NCBI GenBank assembly: GCA_028023455.1
Contig: JAQFVV010006550.1
Coordinates: 246,001 to 310,000, forward strand
DNA: 64,000 nt
Direction: 5' to 3'
DNA from: Epiperipatus broadwayi
Lineage: Eukaryota; Onychophora; Udeonychophora; Euonychophora; Peripatidae
In this document: piece after piece, positions 54,220 to 64,000 of the stretch
Position numbering within the stretch: position 1 is the first letter of the stretch
How the letters are laid out: each line of letters starts with the position of its first letter
Made by a program: the position numbers and the translations under genes
Notes under the pieces: model-generated
Database searches by the model: none
Told to the model about the DNA's origin: nothing
Seen by the model: only the letters and a program-made list of their open reading frames with translations

Positions 54220-54400
54220 GGGTCTAATCCAAGTGATAAGTGGTAGTTCAACATAAAATGGTGCATTTTGAGGATTATACATCTTTTTCGCATATTTTTG
54301 ATCGTCCGTTTATGACTTCACCCCTTCACATAGTGTTAAAAGCGGGTAGAAACCAGTCTTTGTCTTGCGTGATAGTGGAATAGTGAAAATTACGCTACAG
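54220..54400 (+). mobile_element. Family G distal part
   Basis: GGTCTAATCCAAGTGATAAG (54220) is a ruined version of the hammerhead-like segment at 29480-29530. TTATGACTTCACCCCTTCAC (54311) matches 29571-29590. Confidence 0.5.
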
Positions 54401-54617
54401 AAATATTACTCATTGTATCTAAATGCTTGTATATATTTTGTATTATTTACAGAATTATGCGTTATTCTTAAATGGCCAAGAATATTATCCCCGGCCACAT
54501 TATAGTATAGCCATAACAACATAAAATAAAATTATTTTAAACACTGTATTTTAAATACTGTTTAATCTAAAGACTAAATATATTTAGAATTCTTTTTCCA
54601 TGTATCCAGATCATAGT

Positions 54618-54771
54618 CAAACTAGCTAGCATTTCGTCAAGCGTTGTTAGCAGAGAGGTCACCGCAGCCGCCTTGCAAGCAAGTAGTTGGTTGCAGACGG
54701 TTGTGGGTTCACCTCTCGGCCGATGCTATGACATATGGAAAAAAACAAAGGAAAAAACAAACTAGCTAGCA
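54618..54771 (+). mobile_element. Young tRNA-derived SINE with 14-bp target duplication
   Basis: CAAACTAGCTAGCA flanks it exactly (54618-54631, 54758-54771). The insert (54632-54757) starts TCAAGCGTTG, has an A-box-like TTAGCAGAGAGG, a B box GGGTTCACCTC at about 54706-54716, ends GATGCTATGACAT and has an A-rich tail interrupted by CAAAGG. The start and end of the tRNA-like body match the SINE at 49239-49336, so they form one family. Confidence 0.87.
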
Positions 54772-55850
54772 CTTAAAATTAGTTGCAAAATAAGTATGTA
54801 GTTATTCTTAGATAGAGGGTAGACAAGAATTGAAACAAAGATTTCGTCGTATTTGCAAACCTGCTAAGTAATTCATTCTTTACTGTTGAATGGCTTTTTA
54901 AAAGCTAATTTTGTTCTTTAGCTACGTAATGAAGTAAAACCACTTGCTTTAAAATAATTTTGCATCTGAAACAAATACAGTTATTAGTAATTAAATTTAC
55001 TTTGCGTCTTTTGCTAACGTAATTTATTTGGAGAAACAATTTTTTAAGAAAAATATTTTGGGGTTAAACCCCCTCCCCCTTTGTATATCTTATACAATAT
55101 TTTTTTTCTTCTTCGTAATTTCATTGATTTGTTGGATTGTAAGAACTTGATAAAATAGCTCTCTTGAAGATAGTTCATATTACCAATAAAATTTTTAGAG
55201 GGTTATTTTTACAACTCAATCGAGTGTGAAGTGGATTCGCACTGAGAGAAAAGAGGCTGTTAGACATTTCCTGCTGTTTATTTTAAGAGAGATTTAGTGG
55301 GATTCCATTATTAATGAGATTGATGCTTTTCAAATCAGGGTCATCGTAAAAACTGTGATTGGTAATAATATTACAATAATAAAACATTAAAAGAGCCGTC
55401 TAAATGTTTCACCAGATGTACACACACATATATATACAAACAATGTAACCGTTTATGCAAATTGTATTATCTGCATAAATTTAACTGTAATAAAATAAAA
55501 ATAATGAAACAATCGATCTGAAACATCAAGAGGCGATTTGAGGCTCTTTAGTTCTCATCCACCACTTTGTCTCTTGTATAAATCATACATGATGATGTTT
55601 ATAAATTGCTACCTTTTTATTAGATCAAGCATGCACGGGTTTGAAAGTAAAGACATGGTTTCACATGTAAAAAGTATGTTAGTTGGAAAGTTGGCTTGGA
55701 GAGACAAATCCATCCTTCTCAATGTAGACCTATGGGAAGGTAAATATTCATAATACTTGATGGATTTTAATAAAAGTGCTGTGATGCATTGTGACTTCTT
55801 ATATGGAGTCAGGATTCTCTCAGAAACTATGCCCAGAGACACCTGTTAAA
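54772..55850. other. No gene recognised
   Basis: AT-rich sequence. The overlapping frames at 55538-55753 (plus) and 55609-55842 (minus) show no known domain. Confidence 0.5.
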
Positions 55851-55879
55851 CATTTTACCTTGCCTTTCCATTCCCCACC

Positions 55880-56346
55880 CTAAGTTTTTCCATATCCTGC
55901 TCCATCCCATTTCCACAACATAATCTTTGTCAACTCCATGGCTTTTATATCTAAATCCCCCTTATCTTTTTCCAAACCTAGCATAAAAATCAATAACCCA
56001 TTTTTTGTATAATCACTTTCCTTATATTTATTCTTGCACAACTTTATTATATATATATCCTTTCTACTTTCAGACATTTACATTCAATTAACAGATGCCT
56101 AATATTTTCTATGCCTTCCCTACACAACTTGCAGACTAAATCTTCCACATTTTCCCATTTACTTATATAATCCCTTGTGGTTAAAGATCCCATCTGAGCC
56201 TTAAACAGCAAACTACTTTCCTTGCTATTATTATAAATTAACTCACACCCAATATTCCATTTACTTCTAGATATATTTAAACTCTTTTTACTCTCTATAC
56301 TAGTTCTCCATCTCTCCAATTCCCTATTCTTTATTAATGCATCTAT
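55880..56346 (-). pseudogene. LINE ORF2 C-terminal fragment with zinc knuckle
   Basis: Two overlapping minus frames give SSLLFKAQMGSLTTRDYISK and a C-x2-C-x8-H-x4-C knuckle within VCKLCREGIENIRHLLIEC (about 56090-56150). A shift then leads to SDYTKNGLLIFMLGLEKDK and MELTKIMLWKWDG before the stop at 55880. This layout is typical of the C-terminus of Jockey/R1/I-like LINEs and differs from the RTE fragments. The 5' side is cut by the family A copy starting near 56347. Confidence 0.65.
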
Positions 56347-57215
56347 TAATAACTCTACATACAGTAGTGCCACCAAGTGAAAACCTTTGTAATTAGTAAG
56401 TGCAGGAAAGTTTGTGCATAAAATCTCTATCTAGTATCTACTCAACCAAAATCCCCAGACTAGTCTTTAGCTTGTAGTCTTTATCAATGAGGAGCCTTGG
56501 ATTTGAGAACACCACCTACATGTTAGAATTTAGGCAACCTTCCAATAACCATCTTTCATCTATTTGGTTAACTATAAAGCTAGAAGTCCAAGATGAAAAC
56601 ATTACAATGTTTCCAACCCAAATTCATTCACTTGTATAGTCATATAGATCTGAACTCAGTTTAGGATATATACATTTTAGTGTCTTTCAAAATCCACAGT
56701 CACTATTATCCTATGGACAGGTTGGTAAAAAACCCTCAAATGATCACAAATTTCATATGCTTACACATGCTGTTACTAAGAGTACCAAACATTTCATACA
56801 GCCATGCCACCAATTGCAAGTTTTTGTAATCAAAGACACCAAATTGTATAGATGCTGAACTGAGTTCAGATCTATATGATTATACAAGCAAATGAGCTTG
56901 AATTGGAAACATTATGTCTTCATCTTGGGCTTCTAGCTTCATATTTAACAAAATAAATTTAAGATGGTGGCAGGAAGGTTGCCTTAGATCCTAAGATCTA
57001 GCTGCAGTATTCTCAATCCAAGGCTTCTCACTGGTAGAAATTACAAATGTTGAATGAGTAGGTACTAGATAGTAATTTTATGCATACATCTTCCTGTAGC
57101 TATTGATTACAAAGGCTTGCACTTGGTGGCAGTACTGTATGGAGAGTTTGGTATTTTTATTAACAGCATATGTAAGCATATGAAATGGTGATCATGTGAT
57201 GTGTAGAGGGTCTTA
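56347..57215. mobile_element. Family A long composite copy
   Basis: It starts with ATACAGTAGTGCCACC in inverse orientation, has a ruined minus-strand hammerhead (56455-56505; core UUGAUAA, GAAA lost), mirrored TCTGAACTCAG and CTGAGTTCAGATCTATATGA blocks, and ends TATGGAGAGTTTGG...ATGGTGATCATGTGATG. A second ruined hammerhead lies at about 57015-57055. Confidence 0.75.
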
Positions 57216-57780
57216 TGGAGTTTAGTGAGATAGAAGAGAGATGGGTTTGAAAGCAATTCCCAAATCAAACATCAATTGTACGTCCTAATGTTAAATTATC
57301 ACATGACTTTTTGAATAACTATCTAAGCTATTCTGTCAAAGGCAACGGTCAGTAAAAAGTTGATATACTTTTGAATAGGAGTCATACTGGTTTCTGCATT
57401 TTTTAAAAGCAAGATTAATGGGTGGTTTTTAAACAGTATCTATTATCGGACTAATTATGACTAAAGAGATGAAAACAGATATATCTAAAGATGCAGACTA
57501 TGCATGCACCAATCAACATATGTTTAATTGGAAAATGTCAAGAATATTAGAAATGAAAAAGTAAGGAAGAAAATTTTATAAAGCAGCTAACATGATCACA
57601 AATAATCCCATAAGCCAACCTAATGTGCTAATTCTTAGAGTTTGGAAATCCATCGTCAACCATGCATTTAAGATAAATATTAAGAAACTAACAGTCAATA
57701 TATTTGAAAAGTTTAAATGAAGTTTTTTTTAAAGACCTTTAAACATTTTTAAAAAAAAGGATATATAGCTTTATTGTTCA
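57216..57780. other. No gene recognised
   Basis: AT-rich sequence. Confidence 0.55.
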
Positions 57781-57784
57781 GATG

Positions 57785-57900
57785 TTTATAAGAAGTTCAA
57801 TCATCAGACCTGGGACTCCCAGAATTGATCCTGGGATATCCCGATTTTGGATATCCCAGTCTCAAGTTGAATATTCTACCAACTGTGCCAATAATGAAAA
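57785..57900 (-). mobile_element. tRNA-like sequence with long variable arm
   Basis: On the minus strand A box TTGGCACAGTTGG (57879-57891) and B-box-like GGATCAATTCT (57821-57831) enclose a hairpin GGGATATCC...GGATATCCC resembling the long variable arm of a type II tRNA. It could be a tRNA pseudogene or a SINE head. No acceptor stem or target duplication was confirmed. Confidence 0.45.
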
Positions 57901-58024
57901 TAATTCAATATAAAATTACAGTTGCCATTACCTAGTGCTAATTGACTATTTTAGCTTACAGTATATGATTTTAGAGGTCAGTAAGCAAACAATGTTTTAC
58001 TTGTAAAGAATCAGTAAAGAAACA

Positions 58025-58735
58025 CGAAACATCACATGATCACCAGTCTTTATGCTTGCACAAGCTGTCTACACAGAAGCTAGACTCTCATACAATAATG
58101 CCACTCATTGTAAACTAAACTAGTCTAAAGATATTGGATAAGTGGGCACTAGATGGGGTTTTATGCACAAACCTTCTTGCATCCATTGATTACTTTGGCT
58201 TGCAGCAAGTGGTGCTACTGTATGGAGAATTTAGCCTCTGTGAGAATCAGTGAAGACTGCAGGTATCATAAACTGAATGCACAAAAACACTTATTTCTTG
58301 ACTAGTCTTTGATTTATATAACTATATTAAAAAGACGATAAATGCTCAAAAACATTGATATATATTTGAATTTTTGATTATTAGTTTGATAGCAAGTATA
58401 AAAAGGTTGAAATTCACAGATACAAAACTCTCCATACAGTAGTGTCACTCAATGCAAGCCACAGTAATCAATGGATGCAGAAAAAATTTGTGCATAGAAT
58501 CATTATCCAGTGCTTACTCATCCAATATCTTCAGACTAGTTTATAGCTTGTGGCATTCATCAGTGAGCTAGCTTTGATCTGAGAGCACTCTACCTAAATC
58601 ATTAAAAAACCTTCCTGCATCCATTCATTACTCTGGGTTGCACTGTGCGGCACTACTGTGTAGAAAGTTTTTGCATCTGTGAATAACAGCCTGTGTAAGC
58701 ATAAATGGTGATCATGTGATGTTTGATGATTGCAA
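58025..58735. mobile_element. Family A copies (two pieces)
   Basis: 58025-58245 is a partial copy (AAACATCACATGATCACC; TATGGAGAATTTAGCC). 58420-58735 is a fuller copy with a minus-strand hammerhead ruin. Its core CUGAUGA is intact, but the GAAA box reads AUAAA. Stem III ACUAGU and GUC are kept (58517-58580). Confidence 0.75.
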
Positions 58736-58739
58736 ATGA

Positions 58740-60050
58740 GAAATTACATAATGTCCAAAGCTTATAAATGAAGAAAAGCATAAGCTACAATCTAGTGTGA
58801 GAATATATGGTTACACTTGCTGTGGAATACTGTAAATAGAATGAATTGGTACTTCTAAAATAATACGTTACTTGTAAACAAAGATGGTCATTTGATGTTT
58901 AGTTGGTTTAATTGCAAATTTTGTAATGCATTTTTTATTTAGTGCTAAACATGGATTTTTGTTTGGTTTTACAATTGAGGGGAGGGGAGATTAATAATTG
59001 TAATTTTCAAACATATCACTGTATAATTAATTGAATAATTTATTGCTATAAATTCACAAGATGTTTGAGCACCGGAGATTGAAGTGGGTCATGGGTTTAA
59101 ATCCTAAACTTCAGAGATTGCCATTATACTTCAAGTCATGCATGGAAAAAAAAAATCAAACAATTTATTGCTCAGGAATTCATAAAACGTTAAGTTTGGG
59201 AAATGATTCACCCTGATTTATCGACTTTGAACTTCAGAGTCCATTATATCTACGATTGCACCCAACTAAGCTGATAATTATTTATTTATTTATTTCATCT
59301 TATGTATTTTTATAATGGATGTTTGTGATTAATTACTGTAGTATAAAACGCTGTTTTAAATTAGATGATTAGGCACAATGCATCATGGGAATAAAATATT
59401 AATACTAACAATAACTGAAAAAAATGTTTAAAATAAATAAATAAATACAGGTTTGCATCAAATTAATATTTAAATATATTAGCCTCAAATAAATCAATTT
59501 GCAAAAGTTAATTAATTTGTAATATTAATTTGTAATATATTTTTAATTAATTTTGTCTCAAGAAAATTTCGCACACTATCCTCTTTAAATATTTAATTAA
59601 TTTATTAATTATTGCTAAGCATAGCTGCCTTTCAACCAATATTTGTTTATTTTTTGCTAAATTTAAAAAAAAAAGTTTAAAGATAAATTCATTAAAAAGA
59701 GTAATTAGAATTTATAAGATGAAGCCATCAAAAATTAATATTATGTTAATTATTAAAGTTTTACCACGTTTAAGTAGTCAGTTAAATTCAGAAAAAGAAA
59801 TATACAAACGCAGAATATTAAAATATCTAATAAATTGAAATATAAATTAAAGTATATAAAAAGTAAAAAGTGAAAATTGATTAAAATAGACAATTTAGCT
59901 GTTTCAACGTCTTGTAACAAATTAAAATACGCATAGTAAGCATCTTGATAGAAAAATAATTATGTTTTTACTTTTAAACAGAATATTATGATCTTTAGTT
60001 GCAATTTTTTTAATTTTTAAAATTTAAACCTAAAACCCTATTTTTATTAC
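58740..60050. other. No gene recognised; AT-rich
   Basis: Low-complexity AT-rich DNA upstream of the hAT remnant. CAGGTTTGCATCAAATTAAT at 59448 could be the hAT left end but has no matching 8-bp duplication. Confidence 0.5.
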
Positions 60051-60056
60051 AGAAAA

Positions 60057-62143
60057 TGCCACTTCCAAAGCTAAAAAAAAAACGAAAGATTGATGAAGAG
60101 GGAAGAAAATTTCAAGAAAGGTGAGAACTGAAATATTTTCGTGTGGAAGTGAACAATAAGTTTACGTGCTTAATTTGCAAAGAAACAATTAGTGTCGCTA
60201 AAGAAAACAATATTAAGCGACATTATAGCACTAATCACGAAAAACAATTTTCGTTCTTTGAAGCTAAAATAAGAGAAGAAAAATTAAAAACAATGAAGAA
60301 TTCATTAAGTAGCCAGCAAGGAGTGCTTACAAAATTAAATGAAAAGTAATGAATCAGTTACAAGAGCTAGTTACAAAATAAGCTATTTATAAGCAAAACA
60401 TTCAAAATCATTCATGGATGATTTTTTAATCAAGGAATGTATGATAAAAACTGCTGAATATGTCTGTCCAGAAAAGGTAAAGGCATTTTTAGACATATTA
60501 TTATCAAGAAATAGGGTGGCAAATAGAATTACTGAAATGGCAGATGACATACCTCACAACTACAGGAAATACCTACCAAAATCCAGTTCTTTTCAATTGT
60601 GATTGATGAAAGCACTGATATAAGAGGTGTTGTGCAAGTTCCTGTTTTTGTGTGGTTGCAACAAAAACTTGAGGATCACTGAAGAATTGTTGGAATTCAT
60701 TCCTCTTCATGGAACAACAACTGGTCAAGATATTTTTGATACTGTATGGAGCATTTTAGACAAACTTAATTTGCTTCTTGACAAGTTTGTTTCTGTGACA
60801 TCTGATGGTGCTAAATCGATGACAGGTAAAACTAAAAGTTTTGTGTCATGACTGGCAAGGAAATTACAAGATGAGTATCCAGATAAACTGAAAAGCAAAG
60901 CTTTTTATTGCCTTGTTCATCAACAAATTCTCTGTTTAAAATTATTAGAAATGGGCAAGTACTTAAAACAGTTACAAAAGTAGTCAACTTTATTTGATGG
61001 AGAGCACATAACTATCACCAATTTACTTCATTTCTTAAAGATTTAGAATCTGAATTTGAAGATCTCCCTTATTATACAGAAGTTTGTTGGTTGCCCTGCA
61101 CAATGTCTTAAAGAGCTTCTATCTGCTTTTGAAGGAAATAATATTATTTTTTGAAATGAAAGATGAAAACAATGAAAATATATCAATTATAAAATGTCGA
61201 TTGTGGGTACAAGACCTAGCATATTTAACAGATATTACAGATCATCTGAATAATCTTAATATTACATTGCAAGGCAAAGATCAATTGATAACGAATATGT
61301 ACGATGCAGTTGCAAGCTTTGTACAAAAACTGAATTTGTTTAGAAATCATTTGCAAAAGAACATTTTGAAGTATTTTCCTATGTGTGAGCAGTTAAACAC
61401 ACAAAATCAAAGTTGCTCATTTTCACAACACTCTGCAAAAATTGAAAAAATAAACGAATTTGATAAACGTTTTGATGATTTCAAGGAGTTAGAAGAACTT
61501 TTGTCTCTTTTCACAGGACCATTTGCCTTCGAAGCTGAAAAAGCTCTGACTTCGATACAACTGGAATTAATTGATTTCCAGAATGATTTGATTTTAAAAA
61601 ACAAATATCAAGAAGTAGAAACTCCCAAAATATATTCCTATTTAGGTGAAAGATACCTGAAAATTAAAAAATTTGCTGCACAAATTTTATGTTTTTTTTG
61701 AAAGTATGCTTTTTTGGAAGTACATACTTATGTGAACAATTATTTCCATGCATGAAATTAAATAAAACAGCTTACAGATCAAGATTAACTGATAAACATC
61801 TATCTGCCATAATGAAAATTGTTTGTTCTCAGTCTTTGAATCCAGATATTGAAAAACTAGTAGGAGGAAAGTGCTGGCAAGTTTCCGGTAAAAACAAAAA
61901 TTGTAGTTTTATCAATATGTAATGAAGTAAAATAAATGTTTAAATAAAAGTAATACTATATCAATTGCATATTATTGAACTGAATTCACTAACCTACATA
62001 ATATGCTTTAATTACCCCACCTATATTCCTGCATTCTCCCTTCAAAATACAATTTTAAGAAAATTGGTAAGTGTAATGTGGCCCACAAAAATCTTCCCAG
62101 CAGCATAAAATAGCCTATTGTTTGAATGAGTTTGACATGCCTG
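60057..62143 (+). pseudogene. hAT transposase pseudogene, BED-finger GTF2IRD2-like type
   Basis: The intact protein would bind and cut hAT ends. ATG at 60057 starts PLPKLKKKRKIDEEGRKFQER, then an internal TGA (60122) where a Trp is expected. The BED finger follows with CLICKETIS and IKRHYSTNHEK (60167-60240). Next are WILDCARD-free fragments FLIKECMIKTAEYVCPEKVK (60420), RVANRITEMADDIPHNY and, after a shift, ITEELLEFIPLHGTTTG and VSVTSDGAKSMTGK (60680-60830). The long frame 61084-61701 holds the helical core, with WVQDLAYLTDITDHLNNLNI. A shift near 61690 leads to the C-terminal dimerisation region, FGSTYLCEQLFPCMKLNKT then RLTDKHLSAIMKI. At least four shifts or stops inactivate it. The right end GAGTTTGACATGCCTG (to 62143) fits an hAT terminus; the left end is uncertain. 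It is much better preserved than the copy at 11770. Confidence 0.85.
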
Positions 62144-62184
62144 TTCTAGAGAAATGTGAAAAGTTCACAATCATAAAATTATAT

Positions 62185-62945
62185 ATATATTGAGTTAGAT
62201 ATTTCCATGGTTTGTTATTGTAATAAAAAAGGAAAATGAGATAATATCCATTTAAATAAAAATAACATTTAACCTTTGATGTTATCAAAAATTATCAATT
62301 ACTAATTGACAATTCCTGAGGCCAAATCAGTTTTTTCATTAAACTTATTAATAGTTGTTTTGTTTGATTTTTTTTTGGTAAAGTAAAAGGGGTGTAGGAA
62401 TCCTTTCTGTTCATATATGATTTAAACTCAGAGAGCTAATTTTTATAGGTGTGAGAATGTGAAAAAATAACACCCTTCTTGCCATTTTGCAAATAATTTT
62501 TTTAACTTCTCTAGAGAGTTGTATATGTTAAATTAAATATTTCCATTGATTGTTATTATAATAAATATCAAAGATTAAAGGTTATTTATATTTTCATGGA
62601 TGTTATCTCATTTCTATTCTTTATTATAATAACAATCCATGGAAATATTTAATTCAACATATACAACTATCTGGAAAAATTAAAAATATTATTTACAGAG
62701 TGTCAAGTTTAAGATACTATTTTTTTTACATTTTCACATCTATAAAAATAGTTGAGTTTAAATCCATATAATAATTTTGGTTTGAAGTAAAAAAAGAAGC
62801 CTTGAACCACTTTTACTTTAGAAAAAAATCACAAACAAAAGGACTATTATAAAACTGGTTTATTCTCAGGGATTGTCAATTACATCAAAGGTTAAAGGTT
62901 GTTTCTATTTATATGATATTATCTCATCACTCATTATGATAAATT
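62185..62945. repeat. Complex inverted-repeat element, family J
   Basis: Left arm about 62270-62560 and right arm about 62610-62900 are inverted copies: TAACCTTTGATG and CATCAAAGGTTA, TTGTATATGTTAAATT and AATTCAACATATACAA. A third short copy of ATATTTCCATGGTTTGTTAT lies at 62200. No coding capacity. Confidence 0.7.
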
Positions 62946-63480
62946 TAGATATCTCATAAATAAATTAATAGCATACACACTAAATCTCAAGGACTAAAAC
63001 TGAATATCATATAAAGATCACATATCACAGCTTTCACAGTTAAAAAAAGCTATAAAATAGAATCAGTTTAGTGAATGATTACTATCTTAACTGAACCTTG
63101 ACAACAAAATTTTATATTCTATTAGTTTAATTAAGCATGATGGATGCAGCATATGATATTTATAGTAATTAATTTAATAGAGTTCAATACCTGGCCTGTT
63201 ATTCATTAGTTATTTATAATTTAAATATTTTTCATTACCATATCAGCATAGTGAGTGAGATGAGTTAATATTAGTAATATCTGATGGAAGAATTTCCAGT
63301 TATATGAGAAAATATAAGTGTAATATCAAAATAGTTGCAAGGTTTATTTTGCATAGAAATGAACTAATAATATCTAAGGGATTTTTTTGTTTATATGCTT
63401 ATTTGTGGTTTGATTTGAAAACATTGTTGCATATATGTCAGTGAGTATGTATTTAATAAACTACACACTCATAAACACAC
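62946..63480. other. No gene recognised
   Basis: AT-rich sequence. Confidence 0.6.
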
Positions 63481-63481
63481 A

Positions 63482-63483
<2 letters not shown>

Positions 63484-63530
<47 letters not shown>
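63484..63530. repeat. (TA)n microsatellite
   Basis: About 46 bp of TA after CACACATGCA. Confidence 0.95.
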
Positions 63531-63534
<4 letters not shown>

Positions 63535-63730
63535 AAAATAATACATTTTACAGTGACAAACTATTATAAACAATCCTTAAATCCACAGAAGTAGTTTCGG
63601 TTAATTTCTTAAGCCTGCTCAACTGCCATTAAATTAAAAAAATAAAACAAAGCAGAAGCAAATGACATCAATTCAAATCCCACAGATCTCATATTTTAAT
63701 GTTAGCTGCTTGTCTTTTTATTAAATGCAT

Positions 63731-64000
63731 TTAATTCCTATTTATAAAAATTGCCTCCTTAATTTTTCTTTTATTATGGTTTTTCTCTTCATGAAGAATT
63801 TTTATATTGTCAAAATCAAATTTAAATTTATATTTACATGTTTTTCATGATCAAAGAAAACTGAAGGAGACATTAAATCACCATTATTTTTACTTTTTAC
63901 ATGCTTATATAACAATTCATGCTCCTCCAATCTCTTCTCAATACTGCACCTACATTCACCCATATATGATAGCATACAATCACAAAAATTTGATATATGA
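63731..64000 (-). pseudogene. Penelope-like GIY-YIG endonuclease remnant, cut by the window edge
   Basis: Minus strand: a CDC pair, then LSYMGECRCSIEKRLEEHE, the YIG...R...EH half of the GIY-YIG domain, then VFFDHEKH. After a shift, the typical Penelope C-terminus follows: FDFDNIKILHEEKNHNKR, then KIKEAIFINRN and a stop at 63731. Canonical YIGET has become YMGEC. The domain continues beyond 64000, where the N-terminal half and the RT should lie. It is a different lineage copy from 16372-18565, as the C-terminal residues differ. Confidence 0.7.

Noticed and set aside
59060-59110. GGGTTTAAATCCT considered as a SINE B box
   Set aside because: No acceptable A box at tRNA spacing and no duplication.
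1-64000. Bacterial-style features such as operons, CRISPR arrays, rRNA, terminators
   Set aside because: None seen; the composition and repeats are those of a eukaryotic nuclear genome.

Overview
The window looks like AT-rich, repeat-dense, non-coding DNA from an animal. A mollusc, possibly a cephalopod, is my best guess, because tRNA-derived SINEs, Penelope-like elements, RTE LINEs and hAT elements occur together; the species cannot be proved from this sequence. There is no bacterial-style gene organisation, no rRNA, no CRISPR and no intact host gene. The only host-gene traces are weak: a 92-bp exon-like block on the minus strand (26279-26370) with good splice sites, a phase-compatible possible last exon (19831-20037, minus), and two unrecognised short reading frames (about 6075-6249 and 51600-51917).

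The most interesting content is a set of dispersed repeats carrying type I hammerhead ribozyme motifs. I call them families A, E and B. Each has the CUGANGA core, a short stem II, GAAA, a tiny self-complementary stem III and a two-part stem I, and the helices differ between families and copies by compensating changes. The best single copy is 33621-33679 (minus). The motifs occur in direct tandem: family A at 117-bp spacing (10783-11172), family E at 342-bp spacing (41000 and 41342), and family B as a ~469-bp dimer with a tRNA-like B box (43345-44300). They also occur as head-to-head inverted pairs. This resembles the retrozyme / SmAlpha-SINE / Penelope-linked hammerhead elements known in other animals, but with short monomers and frequent inverted-dimer copies. 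Several family members, and other inverted-repeat elements here, have 12-15 bp target-site duplications, which suggests retroposition rather than cut-and-paste.

A possible source of mobilising machinery is present. At 16372-18565 a 5'-truncated Penelope-like element encodes a reverse transcriptase and a GIY-YIG endonuclease and is framed by ~377-bp inverted repeats; the left repeat is an inverted copy of the endonuclease end. It sits inside a ~100-bp tandem array. A second Penelope endonuclease remnant runs off the right edge (63731-64000, minus), and a third Penelope-like remnant (20868-23748) is split by a ~2.2-kb possible solo LTR.

Other layout: 300-bp tandem repeats (1531-2440); a TA-flanked MITE (4283-5355); two non-autonomous hAT elements with 8-bp duplications (9422-9952, 50459-50945); three broken hAT transposases (11770-14140 plus; 36470-37270 minus; 60057-62143 plus); RTE LINE fragments (42249-42975 and 46748-47410 minus; 48715-48975 plus); another LINE 3' end (55880-56346 minus); two young tRNA-derived SINE insertions with 14-16 bp duplications (49223-49352, 54618-54771); and several long hairpins (29858-30420, 33716-34196, 46097-46524, 53193-53402, 62185-62945).
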